NCBI GenBank assembly: GCA_022760435.1
Contig: JALEFY010000008.1
Location: 31,055 to 95,054, forward strand
Source: Neomegalonema sp.
GTDB lineage: Bacteria; Pseudomonadota; Alphaproteobacteria; Rhodobacterales; Rhodobacteraceae
DNA length: 64,000 nt
Direction of reading: 5' to 3'
In this document: positions 1-8,061 of the stretch, one piece after another
Numbering within the stretch: position 1 is the stretch's first letter
Layout of the letters: every line of letters starts with the position of its first letter
Position numbers and translations under genes: made by a program
The notes under the pieces: generated by a model
Told to the model about the DNA's origin: nothing
Databases searched by the model: none
The model's input: only the letters and a program-made list of their open reading frames with translations

Positions 1-80
1 GAGAGATTCAATCCACTCACAATGCCGGAGACGGCCGGATGTAAACTTCTGTGAAGATCGGTTTTTTTGCAGTTGCAGCA

Positions 81-120
81 CTGTCAATTTTTGACAGCCC
101 GTTTCAAACATGACATTGTC
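81..120. promoter_or_regulatory. Candidate operator: two TGTC/GACA palindromes upstream of the XRE regulator
   Basis: A perfect inverted repeat, CTGTCAA-ttt-TTGACAG, lies at 81-97. A second small palindrome, GACA-t-TGTC, lies at 112-120. Both are within 110 bases of the GTG start of the XRE regulator at 187. XRE proteins bind short dyads as dimers, so autoregulation is a reasonable inference, but the binding protein is not shown by sequence. Confidence 0.4.
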
Positions 121-186
121 GCGCCCTGACCTCCCCAAAAGTGCGGATGCGGTGAAGTTGTCGGGTTTGTAAGGAGCGTTTGCATC

Positions 187-1797
187 GTGGCTCGTGCGCC
201 GATCGGATTGAAGGTTCGGGATCGCCGGAAAACCATGGGCGTCACCCAGGCAGCCCTTGCCGGGCGTCTGGGGATCTCGCCGTCCTATCTAAACCTTATC
301 GAGAACGGAAAGCGCTCGATCGGGGGGGGATTGCTCGTGCGTCTGGCCAAAGAGCTGGATGTGGAACTGGAAGCGCTCGATGCAGCCTCTGATCGTCGGC
401 TTGTCGCCCAATTGCATGAAGCGCTGGCAAACCCGATCATCTCCGAACACCAGCCCGATGCGGCCTCCGCCACCGAATTTGTCGGACGCCACCCAGAGTG
501 GGCAGCGGCGCTTGTTGCGCTGCACCGTGGATATCTTGACCGCGATCGCCTGGCCACGGCGCTCTCGGTCCGGATCAATCAGGATCCGTTTCTGAGCGAA
601 GCTGTGCATCAGGTGCTCACCAATGTCGCCGCGATTCGCTCTGCCTCCGAGATTCTGCACGGGATTGAGGACATCGAGCCCGATCAAGCCCGCCGCTTTT
701 ACCGCATTCTCGTTGATGAGAGCGGGCGTCTGACGGAAATCTCACGCGCCATGGCCGCGTTCTTTGATGGCTCGCCTTCCGATCATGGCTCGATTTCTCC
801 GGCTGAAGAGGTCGATGACCTGCTGATCGTGCATGGCAACTACTTCCCCTCGCTCGAAATCGGTGCCAATGCGCTGCGCAGCAAGGCGAAGATCACCGAT
901 GAGCGGGTCAAGAGCAGGCTGATCGACTATCTGAGCGCCAGCCACGGCGTGAGCGTCGAGCGGGTGAGCGCAACCGTCGCCCGCGCGCAGGATTATCAGC
1001 ATTTTGTTGCCTATGATGCGAAGGTCCGCCGGCTGGAGGTGCTCGAGGGCGCGCCGGAGACATCGAAACGGTTTGAACTGGCGAAGCTCGCAGCTTCATG
1101 GGCGCTGGATGCGGAACTGACGGCCATTCTCGACAAGAGCGAGGTTCTGAGCACCCCGGTCGCACGGATGCGGGCGCGCAATGCTCTGGCCTCCTATGCC
1201 GCAAGCGCCATGCTGATGCCCTATGAACCGTTTCTCGAGGCCGCAACCGCCGCGCGCTATGATATTGACGTGCTCGCCCGGCAATTCGGCGCCAGCTATG
1301 AACAAGTCGCCCATCGATGCGTCACCCTGCGCCGCCCCGGTGCCGAAGGCATCCCCTTTGCCTTCATGCGCGCCGATCCGTCCGGCTTTGTCTCCAAGCG
1401 CTTTCCCCTGCCCGGCCTGGCATTGCCGCGCCATGGCGGCGCCTGCCCGCTCTGGGTCATCTATCGCGCCTTCCAGACCCCTGATGCGATCGTGCGGCAA
1501 TTGGCGGAGTTTCCGGGAGGCGAGCGTTTCTTGTTCTTTGCCCGCGCCCTCTCCAAGGAAGGAGCCTCCTTCGATCGGCCGCGACATCTGATGTCGGTCA
1601 TGCTGGCCTGCGGCGCCGATTATGCCGATCAGGTGGTTTACAGCGACGGGCTGGCCATCGGACGCCGCGCACTGCCCGAACCGGTGGGGCCCAGTTGCGG
1701 ACTTTGTGCGCGTCAGACATGCTCATATCGGCAGGAAGCTGCTCTGTTTCAGTACGCACAAGCTCAAAACGGGGAAGCGAATGGCGCTCCGCAATAG
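187..1797 (+). CDS. XRE-family regulator, ScfR/DUF2083 type, with internal DHp-like segment
   Basis: Transcription factor of the family that controls short-chain acyl-CoA and acetate/propionate metabolism in actinobacteria and alphaproteobacteria. An N-terminal HTH (about residues 8-60) carries SPSYLNLIENGKRSI. The C-terminal half follows the IrrE-like/DUF2083 pattern (GGACPLWVIYRAF, then Cys-rich GPSCGLCARQTCSYRQ), but no HExxH protease motif is seen. Unusually, residues 133-194 resemble a histidine kinase DHp helix pair, with His141 in HQVLTNVAAIRSASEIL. The GTG start at 187 follows AAGGAG at 171-176. At 536 aa it is longer than the usual 470 or so, the excess being the DHp-like insert. The neighbouring two-component genes suggest a shared pathway. 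Confidence 0.85.
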   Translation: MARAPIGLKVRDRRKTMGVTQAALAGRLGISPSYLNLIENGKRSIGGGLLVRLAKELDVELEALDAASDRRLVAQLHEALANPIISEHQPDAASATEFVGRHPEWAAALVALHRGYLDRDRLATALSVRINQDPFLSEAVHQVLTNVAAIRSASEILHGIEDIEPDQARRFYRILVDESGRLTEISRAMAAFFDGSPSDHGSISPAEEVDDLLIVHGNYFPSLEIGANALRSKAKITDERVKSRLIDYLSASHGVSVERVSATVARAQDYQHFVAYDAKVRRLEVLEGAPETSKRFELAKLAASWALDAELTAILDKSEVLSTPVARMRARNALASYAASAMLMPYEPFLEAATAARYDIDVLARQFGASYEQVAHRCVTLRRPGAEGIPFAFMRADPSGFVSKRFPLPGLALPRHGGACPLWVIYRAFQTPDAIVRQLAEFPGGERFLFFARALSKEGASFDRPRHLMSVMLACGADYADQVVYSDGLAIGRRALPEPVGPSCGLCARQTCSYRQEAALFQYAQAQNGEANGAPQ

Positions 1798-1901
1798 CGC
1801 AGGGATGGGCTGGCAAAGCCCGAAAGGAAAGACCCGAACCGGGCGCATGGTGACTGGGCGCGTCGCAAGCGGCGCATCGCAGGCACCATCAGGGAGGAAG
1901 C

Positions 1902-2300
1902 ATGACGGATGAAGCCATGATGGAGAAACCACAGGGCCAGCGGGTACTGATCGCCGAGGACGAGCCCAATATCGCGGCGGCGCTGCAATTCCTGCTCGGG
2001 CGTGATGGCTACAGCGTCACCATCGTCGCGGATGGGGAGAGCGTGGAGAAAGCCGTGCGCGATCAGGCCCCGACGCTGCTGATCCTCGATGTCATGTTGC
2101 CGAAGATGAGCGGTTTCGAGGTTTTGCGGTCCCTGCGCGAGAAAACGGAATTTGCATCTTTGCCCGTCATCATGCTGACGGCGAAAGGGCAAAGTCAGGA
2201 CCGCAAGACCGCCGAGGAAAGCGGCGCGGATGTCTTTGTCACCAAACCCTTCTCGAACCAGGAAGTCCTGGCCCATGTCAAACGGCTCCTCACGCCCTGA
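1902..2300 (+). CDS. Single-domain response regulator (CheY-like receiver)
   Basis: A 132-aa stand-alone receiver domain. It has the acidic pair (AEDEPN, about residues 19-21), phosphoacceptor Asp63 in LLILDVMLPKMSGFEVL, the conserved Thr in MLTAKG and the Lys in TKPFS. No DNA-binding output domain follows, so it must act by protein contact or phosphotransfer. A GGGAGG Shine-Dalgarno lies just upstream of the ATG at 1902. Its stop codon lies inside the first unit of a 12-bp tandem repeat, and it overlaps the next gene. The SSS-type kinase two genes downstream is the natural partner. Confidence 0.9.
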   Translation: MTDEAMMEKPQGQRVLIAEDEPNIAAALQFLLGRDGYSVTIVADGESVEKAVRDQAPTLLILDVMLPKMSGFEVLRSLREKTEFASLPVIMLTAKGQSQDRKTAEESGADVFVTKPFSNQEVLAHVKRLLTP

Positions 2301-2730
2301 TCGGCGCCAAGATCGGCGCCAAGACCAGCGCCAAGACCGGCGCCAAGACCAGCGCACTGAGCGCGACCCCAAACGGGCTCAGATCAGGCTTTCCGACCGA
2401 AGCCATGAGCGGCGCAATGATGCGCTGGCGCTGTTGCCCATTGCGGGCGCGGTGCTGATGATGCCGGGCTTCGTGCATTGGGCGGCCTTGGGAGGCGGTT
2501 CCGCGGGCACCTTTTACTTCATCTTTGCGCTCTGGGCTTTGCTCATCCTTGCATCGGTGCTGCTGATCCGGCGCTTTGATCAGCGCCCGCGCAGCCCGCT
2601 CGATACGCCGCAGGGCCAAAGCCATCCGCAAGATCAGGCACGGGAGGCACAGTCGGCGGCCTCCAATCCCGGGCAAGCAGCGCAAGCCCCCCACCCGGCC
2701 TCCGCGCAGACAGGGCGGGATCGCTCGTGA
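2275..2730 (+). CDS. Small membrane protein between receiver and sensor kinase
   Basis: Likely start ATG 2275, inside the receiver gene (26-base overlap), giving 151 aa. The N-terminus is very basic and built from DRRQ/DQRQ units. Two hydrophobic helices follow (about residues 48-65 and 75-93, including FIFALWALLILASVLLI), then a Gln/Ala/Pro-rich tail. I do not recognise a named family. Small two-helix proteins do occur next to SSS-type kinases. The stop codon overlaps the GTG of the kinase gene (GTGA), which implies translational coupling. A start further upstream is possible but would overlap the receiver even more. Confidence 0.6.
   Translation: MSNGSSRPDRRQDRRQDQRQDRRQDQRTERDPKRAQIRLSDRSHERRNDALALLPIAGAVLMMPGFVHWAALGGGSAGTFYFIFALWALLILASVLLIRRFDQRPRSPLDTPQGQSHPQDQAREAQSAASNPGQAAQAPHPASAQTGRDRS
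2299..2358 (+). repeat. 12-bp tandem repeat, five units
   Basis: Five head-to-tail 12-bp units, beginning GATCGGCGCCAA twice and then drifting (GACCAGCGCCAA, GACCGGCGCCAA, a diverged last unit). In the membrane-protein frame they encode DRRQ/DQRQ. The repeat starts exactly at the stop codon of the receiver gene. Being in frame and a multiple of three, copy-number change would alter the basic tail without breaking the frame. Confidence 0.9.
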
Positions 2731-5402
2731 CCCTTTCGCCCAATCTGCTATTCGTCGCGACCTTCGGCTATATCATCTTGCTCTTCGCGGTCGGCTTCTG
2801 GGGAGAGCGGCGGCGCGAGCGCCCGGGGCTGCTCGGGTCGGCGCTGGTCTATACACTGTCGATCTCTGTTTATTGCACCTCATGGACGTTCTTTGGTGCG
2901 GTCGGCTCGGCGGCGCGCAGCGGGATCGAGTTCACGGCGATCTATCTGGGCCCGACCCTGGTCTTTGCTGGCTGGTTCGTTCTGCTGCGCAAGATGGTCC
3001 ATATCCGCCAGAACCAGCAGATCACCTCGATCGCCGATCTGATCTCATCGCGCTATGGCAAAAGCCCCGGGATCGCGGCGCTGGTGACATTGATCGCGGT
3101 GGTGAGTACCCTTCCCTATATCGCGCTGCAACTGAAGGCGGTTTCATCCAGCCTCGCCGCGATCATGACCCCGGGCGCGGCCTCGCTCGGTGCGAATACC
3201 GATCCCCATTACCTGACCGCGTTCTGGGTCGCAGCCGGGATGGCTGCGTTCACAATCCTGTTCGGGACGCGGACGCTCGATGCTTCCGAGCGCCATCACG
3301 GTATCGTTGCCGCGATCGCGCTCGAATCTCTCGTCAAGCTCGGCGCGCTGGTGAGCGTGGGACTGTTCGCGACCTATGCGATCCTTGATGGGCCACAAGA
3401 CGTCTTGCGCCGCTTGCCCGAGACCATCCCGCCGCCGGGGCCGGATTTCGATGCCCGCTGGACAACGACGATAGCCCTGTCGGCAATTGCGGTGCTCTGC
3501 CTGCCGCGGATGTTTCAGGTGACCATCGTGGAATGCACGAATGAGCGGCATCTGCGCACCGCTGGTTGGGCCTTCCCGCTCTATCTGCTGGTGATGACCG
3601 CCTCGGCCCTGCCCATCGCCGTTGCCGGGATCGCGCATATGCCTGCTGGCTCGAACCCCGATCTGTTCGTGCTCACCTTGCCCCTTTCAGCCGATCAGAA
3701 CGGGCTGGCGCTGCTGGCCTTTCTGGGCGGGTTTTCCTCGGCGACCTCGATGGTGATCATCAGTTCGATTGCCTTGTCCACCATGGTCTCGAACCATCTG
3801 ATCATGCCGCTCAAACTGCGTGGCTCCATCACGCCCGGACAATTGCCCCAAACCGGGGATGTGCGCGGTTTCCTGCTCAATGCAAGGCGGATCAGCATCT
3901 GTGTCGTGCTGCTGCTGAGTTTCCTTTACTACCGCATGAGCGGCAATCATGGCGGCTTGGCCTCGATCGGGTTTATCGCCTTTACCGGGGTCGCGCAGTT
4001 CTTGCCAGCGCTGATCGCCGGTATCTTCTGGCACCGGGCCAATGGGCGCGGTGCGGCTTTGGGGATGATTTCGGGTTTCCTGCTCTGGGCCGGTGCGCTG
4101 TTCCTGCCCAGCGTCAACCAGGCACTGACCATCACCCCAACCGATGCCGACCCTCTGGTCACCGCGCTGACCTGGAGCCTCGGGGTCAACACCCTGCTGT
4201 TGATCCTCGGATCGCTCAGCCGCGACCCTTTCGCCCTGGAGCGGCTTCAGGCCACCCGCTTTGTCGAAACCTTCTCCGATGCCGATGGCGAGTCAGAGCG
4301 CCTGTTCCGCCGCTCCGCCGCAAGCGCGGATCTCTATGTGCTGGCTCAGCGCATTCTGGGCGAGAGCGATGCCCGGACCCTGTTCACCGAGTTTCGCGAA
4401 CGGCAGGGACTGACCGAGGGCCTGCCCGAAGCCGATGACGCCTTCATCACCTATCTCGAGCGCCGTCTGGCCAGCAGCATCGGCGCGGCCTCTGCGCGAG
4501 CGATGGTATCGAGCGTCGCGCGTGCCGAGGCAATCAGCCGGGAAACGCTGATCAAGATGGCCGATGAAACCGCGCGGCTCATGGACCATTCGCAGCGGCT
4601 CGAGGCAAAATCGCAAGAGCTCGAAGAGACAGCGCGCCAATTGCGCAGCGCCAATGAAAGACTGCGGCGCCTGGATGCGCTCAAGGATGAGTTTCTCAGC
4701 CAGGTGAGCCATGAACTGCGCACGCCGATGACCTCGCTGCGCTCCTTCTCGGAGATCCTGATCGAAAGCGAGGACCTGCCCCCGGAAAATGCCGCGCATT
4801 TCCTGCGGATCATCCATGATGAGACCCTGCGCCTGACCCGGCTGCTCGATGAGATCCTCGATCTCAACACGCTGGAAAATGCCGAAGGCGCGCTGCGCTT
4901 GTCGACCTTTGACCCGATGCGCGAGCTTGATGGCGCGATCGAGATCAGCCGCGCGCTTGATCCGCATCGCCGCATTCGGCTGGTGCAGGCGCGCCATGGC
5001 CCTCGGGTCTCGGTCCGCGCCGATGCCGACCGCTTGCGGCAGGTGTTCATCAATGTTCTGGCGAACGCGATCAAATACAACACCAACCCTGCCCCGGCGA
5101 TCTGGATCGAGACCGAGTATGAGGGCGGGTACCTGCATGTGCGGGTGATCGATAATGGACCGGGGATCGAGCCGCTCGATCGCGAGATCATCTTTGACAA
5201 ATTCGCCCGCTCGACGCGCAGCGAGGCGAAGGGGTCCGGCCTGGGGCTGGCAATTTGCCGCCGGATCATGGAGCGGCTAGACGGCGCAATCACGCTGGAC
5301 CCGCCTCCGCCCGATGGCGGCGCCGTGTTCCGGATCTCCCTGCCCGCGCTGCCCAGCAAGGGGCCCTTCCTGGTCGCGGCCGAGCGTCAGGAGCTGTTCT
5401 GA
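2727..5402 (+). CDS. Sodium:solute symporter-like sensor histidine kinase (CrbS-like)
   Basis: Integral inner-membrane kinase of 891 aa. Residues 1 to about 500 form a multi-helix SSS/SLC5 transporter module. A STAC-like linker follows (LYVLAQRILGESDARTLF, near 535), then a coiled coil and a kinase core: H-box SQVSHELRTPMTSLRSF with His662, N-box NVLANAIKYN near 780, G1 DNGPGIE near 810, G2 GSGLGLAI near 837. CrbS-type kinases sense acetate-related metabolism in other bacteria; the ligand here is inferred. The GTG start overlaps the previous stop. Pairing with the receiver at 1902 and the ScfR-like regulator supports a carboxylate-response role. Confidence 0.85.
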   Translation: MTLSPNLLFVATFGYIILLFAVGFWGERRRERPGLLGSALVYTLSISVYCTSWTFFGAVGSAARSGIEFTAIYLGPTLVFAGWFVLLRKMVHIRQNQQITSIADLISSRYGKSPGIAALVTLIAVVSTLPYIALQLKAVSSSLAAIMTPGAASLGANTDPHYLTAFWVAAGMAAFTILFGTRTLDASERHHGIVAAIALESLVKLGALVSVGLFATYAILDGPQDVLRRLPETIPPPGPDFDARWTTTIALSAIAVLCLPRMFQVTIVECTNERHLRTAGWAFPLYLLVMTASALPIAVAGIAHMPAGSNPDLFVLTLPLSADQNGLALLAFLGGFSSATSMVIISSIALSTMVSNHLIMPLKLRGSITPGQLPQTGDVRGFLLNARRISICVVLLLSFLYYRMSGNHGGLASIGFIAFTGVAQFLPALIAGIFWHRANGRGAALGMISGFLLWAGALFLPSVNQALTITPTDADPLVTALTWSLGVNTLLLILGSLSRDPFALERLQATRFVETFSDADGESERLFRRSAASADLYVLAQRILGESDARTLFTEFRERQGLTEGLPEADDAFITYLERRLASSIGAASARAMVSSVARAEAISRETLIKMADETARLMDHSQRLEAKSQELEETARQLRSANERLRRLDALKDEFLSQVSHELRTPMTSLRSFSEILIESEDLPPENAAHFLRIIHDETLRLTRLLDEILDLNTLENAEGALRLSTFDPMRELDGAIEISRALDPHRRIRLVQARHGPRVSVRADADRLRQVFINVLANAIKYNTNPAPAIWIETEYEGGYLHVRVIDNGPGIEPLDREIIFDKFARSTRSEAKGSGLGLAICRRIMERLDGAITLDPPPPDGGAVFRISLPALPSKGPFLVAAERQELF

Positions 5403-5404
5403 GC

Positions 5405-5428
5405 CGCGCACGGCCCTGAGGCCGCGCG
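5405..5428. terminator. Hairpin between convergent genes
   Basis: CGCGC-ac-GGCC-ctga-GGCC-GCGCG forms a strong stem with a two-base bulge between the convergent kinase and PIN-domain genes. There is no clear T-run on either side, so it is at best a weak or factor-assisted bidirectional terminator. Confidence 0.35.
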
Positions 5429-5432
5429 TCTT

Positions 5433-6023
5433 CTAGGCTTGCTCTTCGATCACCGCTGCCATCGCTTTGGCAAAACGCGGCAAGCGCGCTTTCTTGAAAT
5501 GCTTGACCGCGGCGCTCTCACTCAGCGTTGCGATGGCGCAAAAATCCCGGCACACAGCGAGCATGACTTCCGGATCGGACCCTACGAGACGCCAGAGAAA
5601 CGGATCGACGGCTTCCCGCTCGATCCCATAGCCCGCCAGCGCGCGCTTGGGGAAATCCTGCAAATTGTCGGTGAGCAGCAAATCCACCTCGCCCTTGATC
5701 GCCGCCGCCAGCACGTGGCGATCATTCCAATCGGGAAGGCTGATCGTGGCTTCGAGCGGCTCCCAATCTTCGATCACCGCATTCGGGAAGGCCGCGCGGG
5801 CAATGGCGAGCTCACCCTCGAGGACAACCGCAGGCGGCGCATCGGCGCGGGCGAGGATGGCGCGGCGCACCTCTTCCTCGATCCGCGCGCTCCAGAACGG
5901 GTGGAACAAGCCGCGCTGCGCGCACATCATCAGCAGCTCGCGCGCGGTCAGCGAAACCAGAACGCAGGCGTCCAGAAGGACCTTCGGCCTTTGCTCCGGC
6001 TCTGGCTCGCGCTCCTTCGCCAT
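5433..6023 (-). CDS. PIN-domain protein
   Basis: Probable ribonuclease fold of 196 aa. Acidic active-site positions fit the PIN pattern: Asp in KVLLDACVLVS at the N-terminus, Asp in PDWNDRHVLAAA, and Asp in LLLTDNLQDFP. PIN domains are usually Mg-dependent RNases, often toxins of VapBC-like pairs, but no antitoxin gene is adjacent. The ATG at 6023 shares its A with the stop codon of the upstream secreted-protein gene (TGATG), so translation is probably coupled. A longer open frame reaching 6164 overlaps that gene further and lacks PIN sequence. Confidence 0.75.
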   Translation of the reverse strand: MAKEREPEPEQRPKVLLDACVLVSLTARELLMMCAQRGLFHPFWSARIEEEVRRAILARADAPPAVVLEGELAIARAAFPNAVIEDWEPLEATISLPDWNDRHVLAAAIKGEVDLLLTDNLQDFPKRALAGYGIEREAVDPFLWRLVGSDPEVMLAVCRDFCAIATLSESAAVKHFKKARLPRFAKAMAAVIEEQA

Positions 6024-6541
6024 CAGCGCCCGCCCAGACCGCAGGCACTCGCCGGGAGCGGGCTCAGGATCCAGTGCTCGGCGGTCGGGATCGGCAGGTT
6101 CTGCGCCAGAAAGCAGCCGCGCAGCATGAAGATCGGCGCCGCAGCGTCGCCCGAATAGCCGCAATAGGCCAGATTTGCCGCGTGACGCTCAATTTCTCCG
6201 AGGATCACGGTGATCAGACGATGATTGCTGCCGCCGCTCGGATAGACACGGGCGATGCTCGGCAACTCACCAAAGGCACAGGTGCTCAGGGTGGTCACGG
6301 GCCCGGTCGGGGACGCGCTGCGCTCATGTATATCGATGCTGCGCCCATTGCGCAGCGCATAGGCGTAATCGAGAAGGACCGGGGCGCGATCGCGCAATCC
6401 GCTCCAATGATCCTCACGCTGAAGGGCGGGTTGAGGATCCATGATCGAAATCCGAACCGGCGCGGCATCGGCGGAACCGCCCAGAGGAAGGGCCGCCGCC
6501 AAGGCCAGAAGGGCAACGAAGAACCGATCAATCGAGCGCAT
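6023..6541 (-). CDS. Secreted hypothetical protein
   Basis: A 172-aa protein with a typical Sec signal peptide (FFVALLALAAALPLGGSADA, cleavage near residue 27) and a mature part with four to six cysteines, so probably periplasmic with disulfides. I do not recognise the family. It sits between an rRNA methyltransferase gene (14-base overlap at its start) and a PIN-domain gene (one-base stop/start overlap), so the three form a tight minus-strand operon. Confidence 0.65.
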   Translation of the reverse strand: MRSIDRFFVALLALAAALPLGGSADAAPVRISIMDPQPALQREDHWSGLRDRAPVLLDYAYALRNGRSIDIHERSASPTGPVTTLSTCAFGELPSIARVYPSGGSNHRLITVILGEIERHAANLAYCGYSGDAAAPIFMLRGCFLAQNLPIPTAEHWILSPLPASACGLGGR

Positions 6542-7778
6542 AGAACAATGCCTTCAGATACCGCGTTTCCGGCAGATGCGGGTGCATTGGATGATCCGGC
6601 CCCGCCCCGCCAGTATGGATCAAGCGCCCGCGCCGCCGGTGCAGGTGCAGCGCTCGGGCGACGATCTCCCCGAGCCCATCCACCCCCATCGCATGGCTGC
6701 ATGAGCACATCACGAAGAAGCCGCCGGGCGCGACGAGGTCAATCCCCAGGCGCGCGGTCTTGGCATAGCCGCGGCTCCCGGCCTCTAGCGCCATGCGGCT
6801 CGGCACAAAGGCCGGAGGGTCGCAGATCACGATATCAAAGCACGTCCCTTCAGCCTTCAGGGCCCGCATCACATCAAAAGCATCGCCCTGGCGCGTCGCG
6901 AGCTTGTCAGCCACCCCCATCGCCTGCCCGCCTTGCATCGCGAGATCGAGCGCCGATGCAGAGCCGTCCACAAGCAGCGCCTCGCGCGCGCCTGCTGCCA
7001 GAGCGCTCAGGCCAAACCCGCCGACATGGCTGAACACATCGAGCACGCGCGCATCCTTGGCGAGGCGTGCGGCGAAGGCGTGATTGGGGCGTTGATCGAA
7101 GAACAGGCCGGTTTTCTGCCCACCCAGCACATCCGCCTTGTACAGCGCGCCATTCATCGGCACGTCGATCGGCACCTCCGGCCCGCCCTTGATCAGCCGC
7201 AACTCCTCGGGCAAGCCCTCGAGCCCGCGCCCCCGCGCCGTGCCGTTCCAGATGATATGCGCCGGGGAGACCAACACCTCCAGCGCTTCGATCAACGGCT
7301 CGGACAGCGCCTCGATCCAGGCAGCATTGGGCTGGATCACCAGGACATCGCCGAAGCGATCAATCACCAGCCCCGGCAGACCATCGGCTTCGGCATGAAC
7401 GAGACGATAAAACGGCGCCTCATAAAAACTCTCGCGCAGGGCAAGAGCGCGTGCGAGCCGGGCGCTGAGCCAGGTTCGATCAATCACCGCAGCGGGGTCG
7501 CGATCGAGCAGGCGGATCGAGATTTTTGATTCGGTATTGAGCGCCGCTGTGCCAACAGCCACCCGGTCGGCATCCTCGAGCGTGACGATTGCGCCCGGGG
7601 CCAGCGCCTTGGTCCGGCGATCGAGAACCAGCTCGTTTTGATAGGCCCAGGGCGCACCGCCGAAGAGGCGCTTGCCGGTCTTGGGACGCAGGCGAACGAT
7701 ACTGCGCTCGTCTCCTAGCGATGGGGTTTGCGGATCGGATGGGGAAGGCTTTTCGCTCATCCCTTCATCTGGCCGCAA
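6528..7778 (-). CDS. Class I SAM-dependent rRNA methyltransferase, RlmI-like
   Basis: Probable 23S rRNA cytosine-C5 methyltransferase of 416 aa. A PUA-like N-terminal domain (GKRLFGGAPWAYQNELVLD) is followed by a linker domain and a Rossmann SAM-binding core with VLDVFSHVGGFGLSALAAGA (motif I) and VICDPPAFVPS (motif IV, DPPAF). The RlmI family modifies C1962 in E. coli; the exact target here is inferred. A second ATG at 7760 immediately follows GAAGGG; no good Shine-Dalgarno precedes 7778, so the first six residues are uncertain. It is the first gene of a three-gene operon. Confidence 0.85.
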   Translation of the reverse strand: MRPDEGMSEKPSPSDPQTPSLGDERSIVRLRPKTGKRLFGGAPWAYQNELVLDRRTKALAPGAIVTLEDADRVAVGTAALNTESKISIRLLDRDPAAVIDRTWLSARLARALALRESFYEAPFYRLVHAEADGLPGLVIDRFGDVLVIQPNAAWIEALSEPLIEALEVLVSPAHIIWNGTARGRGLEGLPEELRLIKGGPEVPIDVPMNGALYKADVLGGQKTGLFFDQRPNHAFAARLAKDARVLDVFSHVGGFGLSALAAGAREALLVDGSASALDLAMQGGQAMGVADKLATRQGDAFDVMRALKAEGTCFDIVICDPPAFVPSRMALEAGSRGYAKTARLGIDLVAPGGFFVMCSCSHAMGVDGLGEIVARALHLHRRRGRLIHTGGAGPDHPMHPHLPETRYLKALFYALD

Positions 7779-7815
7779 AGCGCGCGCAACTCAAGCCTTC
7801 TTCGCACAAACGCAA

Positions 7816-7839
7816 ACGCCCTCCGCAATGGGAGGGCGT
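7816..7839 (-). terminator. Hairpin terminator after the 61-aa gene
   Basis: A perfect 9-bp stem ACGCCCTCC / GGAGGGCGT with a 6-base loop. On the minus strand it is followed by a moderately T-rich stretch (TTGCGTTTG). It lies about 20 bases past the stop of the small gene at 7861 and upstream of the methyltransferase gene. Confidence 0.5.
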
Positions 7840-7860
7840 AAAGGGTCGGTTTCGCCAAAT

Positions 7861-8046
7861 TCAGGCGGTCGCGGCAGCTTTCGGCGCGGTCTTGCCTGTC
7901 GTGGCCTTGCGCAAATTCGGCGTGATCGCCTTTGCCGCCGCCTTCAGAAGATCCGACATCATCTGCGCACGCAGCTTTTGCGCTTCACGCACATGGCGTT
8001 CGACTTCGAGGGCGCTGGGATAGTGCATTTCGATATCATTCATCAT
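7861..8046 (-). CDS. Small protein with RSP_7527-like amphipathic segment
   Basis: A 61-aa protein. Its centre, ALEVERHVREAQKLRAQMMS, followed by LLKAAAKAI, resembles the short alphaproteobacterial RSP_7527-type proteins of unknown function; the tail is Lys/Thr/Ala-rich. ATG 8046 is preceded by GAGG at 9 bases; ATG 8055 and 8043 are alternatives. A hairpin terminator follows closely, which supports a monocistronic gene. Assignment to the family rests on pattern memory only. Confidence 0.55.
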   Translation of the reverse strand: MMNDIEMHYPSALEVERHVREAQKLRAQMMSDLLKAAAKAITPNLRKATTGKTAPKAAATA

Positions 8047-8061
8047 CTTCGTCATCCTCAA

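Noticed and set aside
2299..2358. Iterons of a replication origin
   Set aside because: The repeats are GC-rich, in frame with a coding region and not accompanied by a replication gene.
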